A stretch of DNA of 64,000 nucleotides from Pseudomaricurvus sp. HS19 (GTDB lineage: Bacteria > Pseudomonadota > Gammaproteobacteria > Pseudomonadales > Cellvibrionaceae), in the NCBI RefSeq assembly GCF_009857815.1, contig NZ_WVVW01000001.1:62001-126000 (forward strand). The letters are read 5' to 3'. The notes beneath the pieces were generated by a model, which was given only the letters and a program-made list of their open reading frames with translations, had not been told where the DNA came from and searched no databases. The position numbers and the translations under genes are program-made. Position 1 is the stretch's first letter. Each line of letters starts with the position of its first letter. Shown here in pieces: positions 51,045-59,944 of this stretch.

Positions 51045-52439
51045 ATGTCCAACAAACAACCCATTGATGTAAAAAAGGTATGGCAGCAGGATCGGGATCA
51101 CTACATCCATCCCTGGACCGACTTCTCCACCTTTAAAGAAACCGGCTCCATGGTGCTGACCGACAGTGACAACGTGCACGTGCAGGACGGCAACGGTAAC
51201 CGCTACCTGGACGGCATTGGCGGACTCTGGTGTGTGAACATCGGCTACGCCCGCGAGGAGATGGCCCAGGCCATCGCCGACCAGGTGCGCCAGATTCCCT
51301 ACTACTCCTGCTTTGGTCACCACACCACCGTGCCTGCAGCACAGTTGGCGGCCAAGCTGGCCGAGCTGGCTCCGGGTAACCTGAACCATGTCTTCTATGG
51401 CTGTGGTGGTTCCGTGGCCAACGACACCGCCGTGCGTATTATCCACTTCTACTTCAACCAGCTGGGCAAGCCCAACAAGAAGAAGATCATCGGTCGCATC
51501 GACGGTTACCACGGCAGTACCTACATGGCCATGTCCATCACCGGTGTAAAGTTCGACCATATCGGTTTTGATATCGATGAGCAGATGGTGGCCCACATCT
51601 CCTGCCCGAACCCTTACCGTCGTCCGGAAGGGCAGAGCCTGGAAGCGTTCTGTGATGAAAAGGTGCAGGAGCTTGAAGACAAGATCCTGGAGATGGGTCC
51701 GGATAATGTTGCTGCATTCTTCGCCGAGCCCATCATGGGCGCCGGTGGCGTTATCGTGCCGCCAGAGGGTTACCACAGGAAGACCCTGGAAGTGTGCCGC
51801 AAGTACGGCGTGCTCTATGTGTCCGATGAAGTGGTAACCGCTTTCGGTCGCCTGGGCCACATGTTCGCCTCCGAAGCCGAGTTTGGCATCGTGCCGGACA
51901 TTATCACCTGCGCCAAAGGCCTGACCTCCGGTTACCTGCCGCTGGGTGCCACTATCCTGTCTGACGATATCTATGAAGTTATCAGCAAGCCGCAGGCGGA
52001 CGGCGCCATCTTCACCCACGGTTTCACCTATTCCGGTCACCCGGTCAGCTGTGCTGCCGGTGTGAAAAATATCGAGATCATGGAGCGGGAAAATATCTGT
52101 GGCAACGCCATGGAGATGGGTGCCTACTTTGAAGCGCAACTGAAAACCCTGATGGATCTCCCCATTGTCGGTGATGTTCGCGGTCGCAAGTTCATGATGT
52201 GTATCGAGAACGTGGCGAACAAGGTGACCAAGGAGCTGATTGATCCGGCAGCCCGTGTAGGCAACCGTATCGCCGATCACTGCCAGGCCCGTGGACTGAT
52301 TGTACGGCCGCTGGCGCACATGAACGTGTTGTCACCACCGCTGACCCTGAACAAGGAGAATGTGGATTTCCTGGTGGCTGTGTTACGCGAAAGTATTGAA
52401 GCTACCGTGGCGGACCTGAAGGCTGAAGGTTTTCTCTGA
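51045..52439 (+). CDS. Class III omega-aminotransferase
   Basis: A 464-residue PLP enzyme. The PLP lysine is in DIITCAKGLTSGYLPLGA (about residue 288), the PLP-contacting Asp in YVSDEVVTAFGRLG, and the aromatic loop at residue about 60 is GGLWCVNIGY. The family includes polyamine:pyruvate (SpuC-like), beta-alanine:pyruvate and taurine:pyruvate transaminases. It would turn a terminal amine into an aldehyde, which the PuuC/KauB-like dehydrogenase at 39801 could oxidise. AGGAG precedes ATG 51045. A strong bidirectional terminator follows at 52473. Confidence 0.92.
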   Translation: MSNKQPIDVKKVWQQDRDHYIHPWTDFSTFKETGSMVLTDSDNVHVQDGNGNRYLDGIGGLWCVNIGYAREEMAQAIADQVRQIPYYSCFGHHTTVPAAQLAAKLAELAPGNLNHVFYGCGGSVANDTAVRIIHFYFNQLGKPNKKKIIGRIDGYHGSTYMAMSITGVKFDHIGFDIDEQMVAHISCPNPYRRPEGQSLEAFCDEKVQELEDKILEMGPDNVAAFFAEPIMGAGGVIVPPEGYHRKTLEVCRKYGVLYVSDEVVTAFGRLGHMFASEAEFGIVPDIITCAKGLTSGYLPLGATILSDDIYEVISKPQADGAIFTHGFTYSGHPVSCAAGVKNIEIMERENICGNAMEMGAYFEAQLKTLMDLPIVGDVRGRKFMMCIENVANKVTKELIDPAARVGNRIADHCQARGLIVRPLAHMNVLSPPLTLNKENVDFLVAVLRESIEATVADLKAEGFL

Positions 52440-52472
52440 CAGCATCCCGGGCGCGACCCGGTTTCCAGCCTG

Positions 52473-52503
52473 AAAAAGCCGGCCCTCCTGGGCCGGCTTT
52501 TTT
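52473..52503 (+). terminator. Rho-independent terminator after the aminotransferase
   Basis: AAAAAGCCGGCCC pairs with GGGCCGGCTTTTT around TCCT, followed by T. It closes the FMO-RidA-DUF1028-M20-aminotransferase cluster and would also work on the other strand. Confidence 0.95.
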
Positions 52504-52564
52504 ATGGCGGGCTGGTATTGGCCCGGTGGCAGAAGGAGATCGCTTTACAGGTTGGCATCGATAA

Positions 52565-52603
52565 TAAAAAAGACCCCAAGTGCTGCAGGGCAGCAGTTGG
52601 GGT
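52565..52603 (-). terminator. Rho-independent terminator after the TonB receptor gene
   Basis: On the minus strand ACCCCAA pairs with TTGGGGT, enclosing an inner GCTGC/GCAGC helix, and is followed by CTTTTTT. It lies about 50 bases beyond the stop of the receptor gene. Confidence 0.92.
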
Positions 52604-52650
52604 GCAAGGTACTGTAGGGAGCGGCTACAGGTTTTTTTCAGTCGGGCTTA

Positions 52651-54840
52651 TCAGAAATACCAATCCAGGGTTACGCCATAGGTGCGTTCCAGCCCCGGCA
52701 CCTCAGAGAGACCCGCAGAACCGGCGGTATCGGCGGCGCTGCGGTACTCTTCGTCGAGGATGTTTTTACCCCACAGGGTTACACCCCAGGAGTTCGCCAC
52801 TTCCAGGCCAAACCGCAGGTTAAACAGTGCGTAGGCATCCTCTTCAGTCTCCTCCGGCAGTAACACATAGAGGTTCTGGTCGCTGCGATAGGTCATGTCG
52901 ATACGGCCAAACCACTCCATATCGCCCGATCCAATGCCGCGACGGTACTCACCACCCAGGTTGAGGGAGAACTCGGGCGCGTGATCCAGGGTTTCACCGC
53001 TGAGATCCTGCAGGCCGCCGACACAACCGGGTTGGGTTGAGTAGGCACAGGGGGCGCCTTCGTAGTCCGAATATTCGGCCAGTACATAGCTGGCGCTACC
53101 ATCGATGGTCAGGTGGTCGGTCACCACACCGGTGAATTCCAGCTCCAGCCCCTTGGTTTCTGCCTCGGCGGCGTTGGTTACCAGTACGCTGACTTCGGAG
53201 GGCACGTTCTGCAGGACCTGGAAGTCCTCAAACTTGGTATAGAAGAGCGCGCCATTCACGCGCAGGCGATTGCCAAACCATTCGGTTTTGAAACCGAATT
53301 CGTAGTTGTAGGCCGTTTCAGGATCCCACAGGGCCAGGTCGGGTGTGATGCAGTTGCCGCCGCGTCCACAGCCGGCAAAGTCGCGCTGTACGCCCCCTGA
53401 TTTAAAGCCTTTGTCGTGGGAGACGTAGAGCATGATGTCGGTATCCATCTGATACGTGAGCTTGGCGGAGTAGGTGACTTCATCGAACTCCTCCACGTGA
53501 TTCTGGCCCACCACCGAGTTGCTGCCGGTGCGCTCATCCTTGTCCTTGCGCAAACCCAGGCTGGCGCTCCATTGGTCGTTAAAGTCGTAGGAGACATTAC
53601 CAAACAGGGCCTTGCTCTTTACTTCAATGGGGGTCGTACCATCAAACAGTGGCGGAATCGAGGTAATACTCTCGGTGGATTCGTCCTGATAGTAGATGCC
53701 GATCAGGTAGGAAAAGGGGCCCTCGAAGTCTGAGGCCCACTGCACTTCATGGGTCATGATTTCCTGGGGTGTTTCGTTGTTGGTGTAGGGCGCAACAATT
53801 GGGCCGAACACGGGGTGGACAGCGACTACCTGGCCAGGGGCTATGGTTTCATCCCGATCCTGTCCCAGAATTGCATTGTTCTCTTCCCACGCGGAAATAG
53901 TCGACAGGGTGTGGTTGGCGAAGCTCCACTTCACGTTAAAGATGTAGCGTTCTACCTCTTCTTTGGTGAAGGAGGACTGGTCTTCCTGGGCTTTACCCAG
54001 ACTCGTCTGCGGCAGAGTAACCCCCAGTGCAGCTGCGTTATTGAGGGCAGTGGTTGAGTACTCGGTGATACCGTTATCCAATCTGGAGGACTGTTTGTGA
54101 TTGTCGGCGGTGAGTTTCAGTTGCAGGTCGTCGGTGACATTCCACAACAGTTTGGCTCGCCAGCCCTCGCGGTCGACGTTACGGGTGTCCTCGTTCAGAT
54201 AGACGTTTTCCGTGTAACCGTCCCGTTCGGCGGTATAACCGCTGATACGGGCGCCCAGTTTTCCTTCTATCAGGGGAATGTTCACAATGCCGCGCAGTTC
54301 CTGCGCGTCAAGGTTGCCGGCCACCCCCTGCACCTTGCCGGAGAACTCGTCCGGGTTGGGGTCGGCGGTAAAAATACGAATGGCACCGGAGGTGGAGTTT
54401 TTACCAAACAGGGTCCCCTGTGGGCCGCGCAGTACTTCCACCCGCTCGATGTCCATCAGTTCGGTAAAGGCCAGGCCCTGACGGATCTGGTAGACGCCGT
54501 CGACCATGGTGGATACCGACTGCACCGCTGACGGGCCGGTGGTGCCCACACCACGCATATAGATCGCAGCGTTAATGGCAGTGGAGGGGAAGTCGAGGGT
54601 CAAACCGGAGATCTTGTCTGCGACACCGGTGAAATCGGTAATGCCTTGCTGGGCAAGTCCATCGCCGGTGACGGCTGCAATACTGGCGGGAATCGATTGC
54701 AGGCCTTCTTCCCGCCGTGTTGCCGTGACCACCACTTCTTCCAGTGTGGCGGCTGCCCGTACTGTCTCCGGTGAGGAGACTCCGGCGCAGAGTAGTGCTA
54801 TACAGGATGCCAAGAGGGATTTATTGAGTTGCTTTTCCAT
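52651..54840 (-). CDS. TonB-dependent receptor
   Basis: A 729-residue outer-membrane receptor. Signal peptide (residues 1-28), TonB box near LEEVVVTATRREEGLQ (about 32-47), plug with IERVEVLRGPQGTLFGKNST (key words VEVLRGPQGTLFGKNS), and a long barrel ending TYGVTLDWYF with a C-terminal Phe for barrel assembly. The sequence resembles receptors found next to catabolic operons for hydrophobic or aromatic compounds rather than siderophore genes. It lies downstream of the acyl-CoA ligase on the same strand with 222 bases between them. The ligand is unknown; it may be the substrate degraded by the CoA-ester genes. Confidence 0.93.
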   Translation of the reverse strand: MEKQLNKSLLASCIALLCAGVSSPETVRAAATLEEVVVTATRREEGLQSIPASIAAVTGDGLAQQGITDFTGVADKISGLTLDFPSTAINAAIYMRGVGTTGPSAVQSVSTMVDGVYQIRQGLAFTELMDIERVEVLRGPQGTLFGKNSTSGAIRIFTADPNPDEFSGKVQGVAGNLDAQELRGIVNIPLIEGKLGARISGYTAERDGYTENVYLNEDTRNVDREGWRAKLLWNVTDDLQLKLTADNHKQSSRLDNGITEYSTTALNNAAALGVTLPQTSLGKAQEDQSSFTKEEVERYIFNVKWSFANHTLSTISAWEENNAILGQDRDETIAPGQVVAVHPVFGPIVAPYTNNETPQEIMTHEVQWASDFEGPFSYLIGIYYQDESTESITSIPPLFDGTTPIEVKSKALFGNVSYDFNDQWSASLGLRKDKDERTGSNSVVGQNHVEEFDEVTYSAKLTYQMDTDIMLYVSHDKGFKSGGVQRDFAGCGRGGNCITPDLALWDPETAYNYEFGFKTEWFGNRLRVNGALFYTKFEDFQVLQNVPSEVSVLVTNAAEAETKGLELEFTGVVTDHLTIDGSASYVLAEYSDYEGAPCAYSTQPGCVGGLQDLSGETLDHAPEFSLNLGGEYRRGIGSGDMEWFGRIDMTYRSDQNLYVLLPEETEEDAYALFNLRFGLEVANSWGVTLWGKNILDEEYRSAADTAGSAGLSEVPGLERTYGVTLDWYF

Positions 54841-54934
54841 GACGTCAGCCCATTTTATCTAGTTATTTTATTGTTGTTGGTGTTGCTGTAACGCGGGTGA
54901 CCTGTCGCTCAGTAGTGCTTCGAACCCTCGCGAG

Positions 54935-54950
54935 CTTAGGTCGACTTAAG
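54935..54950. promoter_or_regulatory. Near-perfect palindrome upstream of the TonB receptor gene
   Basis: CTTAGGTCGACTTAAG differs from its own reverse complement at only one pair of positions. It lies about 95 bases before the receptor start and may be an operator. Confidence 0.35.
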
Positions 54951-55062
54951 TACATCTACTTCGGTTGGTTAAAGATCCTGTGACTCTTATTGTTATGTCG
55001 TTGGTCGTATTCTGTAGATCCTGCTGCGTAAATCCTGTTTTGGTGTCAAAGCCTGGCCATCA

Positions 55063-56616
55063 TTACCAGGCGCTGCCGGAGCCGTACAGGCGGCGCAATT
55101 CGTGTTTGGCCAGTTTGCCGGAGGGTAAACGCGGAATCGCGTCAACAAATTCAAATGACCTCGGGCAATTAATGGATGAGGTGTGTGATTTGCACCAGCG
55201 GATCAACTCCTCCTTGACCAATGCCTTATCACAGTCCGGGTCTTTCAGTTGGATAATGGCTTTCACCTCTTCGCCAAATTCAGGGTTGGGCACACCGATC
55301 ACTGCGGCATCCAGCACATCGCGGTGCACAATGAGGGTGTCTTCGATAATCTGCGGATAGATATTGACCCCGCCGGAGATGATGGTGAAATCCTTGCGGT
55401 CGGTCAGGAACAGGTAGCCGTCCTCATCCAGATAGCCGATATCTCCCGGCGTGCCCCAGTCAGGTTCTGTAGGGTGTCTTACCTTGCGGGTTTTTTCCGG
55501 CTCATTGATGTAGTCAAAGCCCCGGCCTTCGCCCAGTTCAAAGTAGATGAGTCCCGGCTCGCCGGCTGGCTTCTCTGCACCGGTCTCTTCATCGCAGATG
55601 TGGATTTTTCCGGTAACACTTTTGCCTACCGATCCCGGCTTTTGCAGCCACTCCTGAGGGCCAATATAGGTCGCGCCCAGGTTTTCGGTGGAAGAGTAGT
55701 ACTCGTGAATAATTGGCCCCAGCCAGTCAAACATCTGTTGCTTGATGCCAGCGGGACAGGGTGCAGCGGCATGGGAGACATACCTCAGGGAGGAGAGGTC
55801 GTAACTCTCTCTTACGGCCTGGGGCAGGGCCAGCATCCTGACAAACATGGTCGGTACAAACTGGGCCACGCTGATGTGCCAATCCTGAATCGCTTTGAGG
55901 GTTTGCTCTTCGTCAAACTTGCTCAGGGTGACAAAGGTTCCGCCCAGGCGATGGGTGAGCAACAGTGTATGCAGGGGTGCACCGTGGTAGACCGGGCCTG
56001 CGGTGAAGGTCACCAGTGGGTCGAACGCCTGGTACAGGCGCACGGAGCTGTCGGTTGGCGACAGGTTTTCTATGGGGCCCGGTGTAAACTTGTGCGCGAT
56101 GCCCTTGGGGCGCCCGGTGGTGCCACTGGAATAGAGCAGATGGTAACCGGCGGTCTGGTCGGCTATCGGTGTGCCTGGCAGAGGCGCCAGTGCCTCGTGA
56201 AAGGAGCTGGTGCCGGGAGCAGGTTGCTCACCGGCATCGTAGAAGGCCTCCACCCCGGGTGTGAGCTCGCTGCTGGCCAACACGGCGAGAACTTCACTGG
56301 CGCTGTTGTCGGAGATCAGCAGCCGGGAATGGCTGTCGTTGAGGATATAGGCAGCTTCCTCGGGTTTCAGGTGGGTCGAAATGAGGGTCAGGATAATGCC
56401 TGAACGCTGCGCGCCCCAGTAGATGACGGGGAAGTCCAGGGTGTTTTTGAGTATGACGCCGGCGCGATCGCCGGGTGCCAGTCCATGTTGCCTGAAAAGA
56501 TGGGCCACTTTATTGGAGCGTTCTTCCAGCTCTGCATAGCTGAGTTGCAGCCCTTTATCGGCTATCACGAACGCGGGGCGCTGTGGATGGCTACTGGCGT
56601 ATTGATAGGGATGCAT
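55063..56616 (-). CDS. AMP-forming acyl-CoA ligase
   Basis: A 517-residue member of the ANL superfamily that activates a carboxylic acid as acyl-AMP and then acyl-CoA. The P-loop is LLYSSGTTGRPKGIA (about residue 165), the adenine motif YYSSTENLGATYIG, the hinge TGDI-like GDIGYLDEDGYLFLTDR, ISGGVNIYPQIIED, and the C-terminal catalytic Lys in RLPSGKLAKHEL. The acid is unknown. AGAAGGAT precedes the ATG. It is divergent from the MarR gene over a 379-base region with several palindromes and lies upstream of the TonB receptor. In the LvaE-like hypothesis it would make the CoA ester that the kinase/dehydrogenase pair uses. Confidence 0.93.
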   Translation of the reverse strand: MHPYQYASSHPQRPAFVIADKGLQLSYAELEERSNKVAHLFRQHGLAPGDRAGVILKNTLDFPVIYWGAQRSGIILTLISTHLKPEEAAYILNDSHSRLLISDNSASEVLAVLASSELTPGVEAFYDAGEQPAPGTSSFHEALAPLPGTPIADQTAGYHLLYSSGTTGRPKGIAHKFTPGPIENLSPTDSSVRLYQAFDPLVTFTAGPVYHGAPLHTLLLTHRLGGTFVTLSKFDEEQTLKAIQDWHISVAQFVPTMFVRMLALPQAVRESYDLSSLRYVSHAAAPCPAGIKQQMFDWLGPIIHEYYSSTENLGATYIGPQEWLQKPGSVGKSVTGKIHICDEETGAEKPAGEPGLIYFELGEGRGFDYINEPEKTRKVRHPTEPDWGTPGDIGYLDEDGYLFLTDRKDFTIISGGVNIYPQIIEDTLIVHRDVLDAAVIGVPNPEFGEEVKAIIQLKDPDCDKALVKEELIRWCKSHTSSINCPRSFEFVDAIPRLPSGKLAKHELRRLYGSGSAW

Positions 56617-56727
56617 ATTTATCCTTCTTATCTACATCAATCGCTACTGTTCAGTGTTGTATCTGTCGCTTTATCTATCTTGGGCAATGGGCTTCCTGTA
56701 TTCGGGATAGAAATGAGGCTAGCAGAA

Positions 56728-56743
56728 TGTCACTACTGTGACA
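56728..56743. promoter_or_regulatory. Perfect-armed palindrome 1 in the ligase/MarR region
   Basis: TGTCACTACTGTGACA has 6-base arms around four bases. It lies about 110 bases before the ligase start, in the divergent region. The TGTGA half-sites also resemble a CRP-type element, so either regulator could bind. Confidence 0.45.
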
Positions 56744-56784
56744 ATTAACCTAACTTAACGGGGAGGGGGGTATATGATGAACAT

Positions 56785-56826
56785 AGTTACTTACCGTAAC
56801 TCAAAGCCTTTTTAATCCCGAGTTAC
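56785..56826. promoter_or_regulatory. Cluster of GTTAC/GTAAC inverted half-sites
   Basis: AGTTAC-N5-GTAACT at 56785-56801 is followed by GAGTTAC at 56820-56826, which pairs as an inverted repeat with GTAACTC at 56796. Three spaced half-sites suggest an operator. Confidence 0.4.
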
Positions 56827-56861
56827 CTGCAATATCTGGCCATATGGCCGGTAAAATATGA

Positions 56862-56877
56862 TTATTATTAATAATAA
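56862..56877. promoter_or_regulatory. Perfect AT-rich palindrome before marR
   Basis: TTATTATTAATAATAA is identical to its reverse complement. It lies about 120 bases before the MarR start. MarR proteins bind AT-rich palindromes of this size, so it is a candidate autoregulatory site. Confidence 0.5.
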
Positions 56878-56995
56878 AGTTTGGGTTAATTCTAAAATAG
56901 TCTTGGAATGACTGGCCGGAAGGGCTGGTTTCAACGGCCCTGGGCCATTAATCAATATTGACATCAAAGATGACAATATCCAGTATGAAGACAGC

Positions 56996-57484
56996 ATGAA
57001 AAATACACTCGATAACAAATATGCCGATCCCCTGTTTCTGATGGTCGACGAGCTGATCAGGACCAGCAGTCGCTTGCGTACGGTACTGGGACAGTCCCTC
57101 AAGGATGTTGGCCTCACCAAAACCGAAGTGACTGTACTGACCGCGGTTGTGGTTGCCGCAAAGCCTCCCACCATGTCCCAGATCGGCCGCAGTCTTGGCA
57201 GTCCCCGCCAGGTGATTCAGCGTTCAGCCAATGCATTGATAAAACAGGGGCTGATAAAAGCGGTAGATAATCCCGGCGATCTTCGCGCCAAGTTGCTTGA
57301 GCCCACGGCAAGCGGGATTGAACTGAAGGCTGAAATTGATGCCCGAGCCCGCAAGTCCGCAGAGGGCTTAACAGAAACCCTGGATCACAAACGTTGCGAA
57401 AAGATTACGGCGGATCTGCGCAAGCTGCGCCGCGAAATTGAGACCTACGTGCGACAGAGGGAAATCGATGGGGTTGAAACATAA
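56996..57484 (+). CDS. MarR family transcriptional regulator
   Basis: A 162-residue winged-helix protein. The recognition region is PPTMSQIGRSLGSPRQVIQRSANALIKQGLI (key words MSQIGRSLGSPRQVIQ; about residues 57-87), followed by the wing DNPGDLRAKLLEPT. Long N- and C-terminal helices would form the dimer. It overlaps the kinase gene by 17 bases and is the first gene of the kinase/ACAD/SDR run, while the acyl-CoA ligase lies divergent. It is the likely repressor of both directions; the ligand would be an acid or its CoA ester as in other MarR proteins of catabolic operons. Confidence 0.88.
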   Translation: MKNTLDNKYADPLFLMVDELIRTSSRLRTVLGQSLKDVGLTKTEVTVLTAVVVAAKPPTMSQIGRSLGSPRQVIQRSANALIKQGLIKAVDNPGDLRAKLLEPTASGIELKAEIDARARKSAEGLTETLDHKRCEKITADLRKLRREIETYVRQREIDGVET

Positions 57485-58538
57485 TCTTGAGGAACTGGTT
57501 AATACGCCCGCATTGTCGGCCTGGCTGGATGACAATGTTCCGCAGTTGGGAAGCGGGCCTCTTCAGGTAGACCTGATCTCCGGCGGCTTTTCCAATGTCG
57601 TCATTGGCCTTAACAGGGGAGGCCCCTCCATGGTGTTGCGGCGGCCGCCGGCAACACCTCCCCCCGGTGCTGAACGCACGGTTCTGCGCGAAGCCAGAAT
57701 GCTCTCCGCTCTTGATCAGACCAATGTTCCCCATCCCAAATGTTTTGGTGCCTGCGAAGATGCAGGGCTGATAGGTGCGCCGTTTTACGTCATGGAGAAA
57801 GTCGAGGGCTGGTCGGCGCAGATCGTCGACGGAGTCACCACCTATCCTGCGCCGTTTGATAAGGCGCCCTGCGGTTACCGCGTTCCCTACGCCGTGGTCG
57901 ATGCCCTGGTTGCCCTGGCCAATGTTGACTACAAGGCTATTGGACTGGAGGGGTTCGGCAAACCGGATCGTTACCTGGAGCGACAGGTGGATCGTTGGGC
58001 CACCCAGTTGGCGTCCTACAAGGAGAAGTACGACTATCCCGGTCGAGAGCTGCCAGGCTATGAGTTGGTGGAGTCCTGGTTGAGGGCCAATACGCCTGCC
58101 AACTATGAGGTCGGGATTATTCACGGTGATGTGGGCACGCCCAATATGCTATTCGCCGAAGACCTGCCCTGCCGGGTAAAGGCCCTCATCGACTGGGAGC
58201 TAACCACCATCGGCGATCCATTGGTGGATCTGGGCTGGTTCCTCGGTGGGCTGCGCGATGAGCGCATGCCTGATGTGGGCACCTCCAGTCTTAACGATAC
58301 CAGCCACTGGCCCAGTCGGCAGGAGTTGATCCGCTATTACGGTGCCGGCACCGGGCGCGACATGAGTCACTTCGATTACTACCTGGTTCTCGCCCGTTTC
58401 AAGGCGGGCTGCATTATGGAGTACAAGGTGGCGCAGGCGGCTATCGGCAAACTGGATAAGGAAGCTGGCGAGTTTTTTTCCGGGATTGTGCTGGACTGCT
58501 TTGCCTCCGCCGCTGAAATTGTGAAGAGAATTGGTTAG
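57468..58538 (+). CDS. APH-fold phosphotransferase (ACAD10/11 kinase-domain/LvaA-like)
   Basis: A 356-residue kinase of the aminoglycoside phosphotransferase fold. Nucleotide loop GGFSNVVIGL near residue 41, catalytic loop IIHGDVGTPNMLF (about 218-230) and metal Asp in LIDWELTTIGDPLVDLGWF match the kinase domain of eukaryotic ACAD10/ACAD11 and of bacterial LvaA, which phosphorylates 4-hydroxyacyl-CoA. The next gene is an ACAD10/11-type dehydrogenase. It probably phosphorylates a hydroxyl group on a CoA ester before elimination. AGAGGGAAA precedes ATG 57468, which lies within the end of marR, indicating coupling. Confidence 0.88.
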   Translation: MGLKHNLEELVNTPALSAWLDDNVPQLGSGPLQVDLISGGFSNVVIGLNRGGPSMVLRRPPATPPPGAERTVLREARMLSALDQTNVPHPKCFGACEDAGLIGAPFYVMEKVEGWSAQIVDGVTTYPAPFDKAPCGYRVPYAVVDALVALANVDYKAIGLEGFGKPDRYLERQVDRWATQLASYKEKYDYPGRELPGYELVESWLRANTPANYEVGIIHGDVGTPNMLFAEDLPCRVKALIDWELTTIGDPLVDLGWFLGGLRDERMPDVGTSSLNDTSHWPSRQELIRYYGAGTGRDMSHFDYYLVLARFKAGCIMEYKVAQAAIGKLDKEAGEFFSGIVLDCFASAAEIVKRIG

Positions 58539-58649
58539 CCGAATGCATGCGGTGGTGTGGCAGGCCTCGTCGACGCCAGGCATCAGATACTGAAAGTATT
58601 CGAGTCAGAAAAACATAAAAGCAAAGCCGAAGCTTAACAGGAGCTTGTC

Positions 58650-59942
58650 ATGATCGACTTCAGTGTAGAGCCGGAGTTTCAGGAAAAACTGGATTGGATG
58701 AACACCTTTGTGCGTGAGGAGTGTGAGCTGGTGGACCTGCTGTTCCCTACACCCCACGACATGTATGACGTCAAGCACAGCAAGGCCCGGCGGATCGTGC
58801 GGCCGCTGCAGGAACAGGTGCAGGCGCAGAAACTCTGGGCCTGTCACCTGGGGCCTGATCTCGGTGGTCCGGGCTATGGTCAGGTGAAACTGGCGTTGAT
58901 GAACGAAATCCTTGGCCGCTCCAGCTGGGCACCGACGGTCTTTGGTACTCAGGCCCCCGATACCGGCAATGCCGAAATCCTCGCCATGTTTGGCACCGAA
59001 GAGCAAAAGCGGAAATACCTCAAGCCGTTGATGGACGGCGATATTGTATCGTGCTTTTCCATGACCGAGCCGCAGGCGGGCAGCGATCCGCTGGAGTTTG
59101 AGTGTAAGGCCTGGCGTGATGGTGATGAGTGGGTCATTGAAGGGGAGAAGTGGTTCTCCTCCAATGCGCGTTTTGCCGAGTTCTTTATTGTTATGGCAGT
59201 GACCAATCCTGACAACGCGCCCCACGAGCGTATGTCCATGTTCCTCGTGGATGCCGATCGCCCGGGCATTGAAATTATCCGCAACTCGCCGCTGTTGACC
59301 GAGAACGCCGATGGCGAGAACGCCACTTCGGCGTACATGCGGTACAACCAGGTGCGTGTACCGTTGGATGCCATGCTGGGTGAGCCGGGAGGGGCGTTCA
59401 AGGTTGCCCAGGCACGTCTCGGCGGCGGTCGTATTCACCACTGCATGCGCACGGTGGGGTTGTTACAGCGCGCCATCGATATGATGCTGGAACGGGCAGT
59501 CTCCCGTCGCACCAAAGGCAAGCGCCTGGGTGATCACCAGATCGTGCAGGCGCAGATCGCCGATTCAATTATTGAACTGGAGCAGTTTCGCCTGCTGGTA
59601 TTAAAAACCGCCTGGATTATCGACACCCAGCCCCACGGTGCCGCGCGTACCCACATCGGCATGTGCAAGGCGCAGCTGGGCAAAATCTTTTTCGATATCG
59701 CCCAGCGCGCGGTGCATTTGCATGGTGCGCTTGGGGTTACCCATGAAACACCTCTGGCCAAAATCTGGGCCGGCGCACCGGCGCTGGCGTCGGCAGACGG
59801 TCCCACCGAAGTTCATCAGGTGCAGGTGGCCAAGGCTTATCTAAAAAAAGCGGTGGCCACCGAGGGACTCTTCCCTACAGATCACAACCCGACCCGGCTT
59901 GCACTGGCGAAGAAGAAATACGCCCACCTGCTGGAGGATTGA
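58650..59942 (+). CDS. Acyl-CoA dehydrogenase of the ACAD10/11 (LvaC-like) type
   Basis: A 430-residue FAD enzyme. Blocks shared with ACAD11, as recalled, are QAPDTGNAEIL, SCFSMTEPQAGSDP (FAD/substrate), EGEKWFSSNA, GRIHHCMRTVGLLQRAIDMM and the C-terminal SADGPTEVHQVQVA. Eukaryotic ACAD10/11 carry kinase and dehydrogenase in one chain; here the kinase is the separate gene just upstream. The pair is known to convert 4-hydroxyacyl-CoA into 3-hydroxy or unsaturated products by a phosphorylated intermediate. AGGAG precedes ATG 58650. The SDR gene follows almost immediately. Confidence 0.93.
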   Translation: MIDFSVEPEFQEKLDWMNTFVREECELVDLLFPTPHDMYDVKHSKARRIVRPLQEQVQAQKLWACHLGPDLGGPGYGQVKLALMNEILGRSSWAPTVFGTQAPDTGNAEILAMFGTEEQKRKYLKPLMDGDIVSCFSMTEPQAGSDPLEFECKAWRDGDEWVIEGEKWFSSNARFAEFFIVMAVTNPDNAPHERMSMFLVDADRPGIEIIRNSPLLTENADGENATSAYMRYNQVRVPLDAMLGEPGGAFKVAQARLGGGRIHHCMRTVGLLQRAIDMMLERAVSRRTKGKRLGDHQIVQAQIADSIIELEQFRLLVLKTAWIIDTQPHGAARTHIGMCKAQLGKIFFDIAQRAVHLHGALGVTHETPLAKIWAGAPALASADGPTEVHQVQVAKAYLKKAVATEGLFPTDHNPTRLALAKKKYAHLLED

Positions 59943-59944
59943 GC

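Noticed and set aside
51015-52319. 434-codon minus-strand frame opposite the aminotransferase
   Set aside because: Antisense shadow of a well-conserved PLP enzyme.
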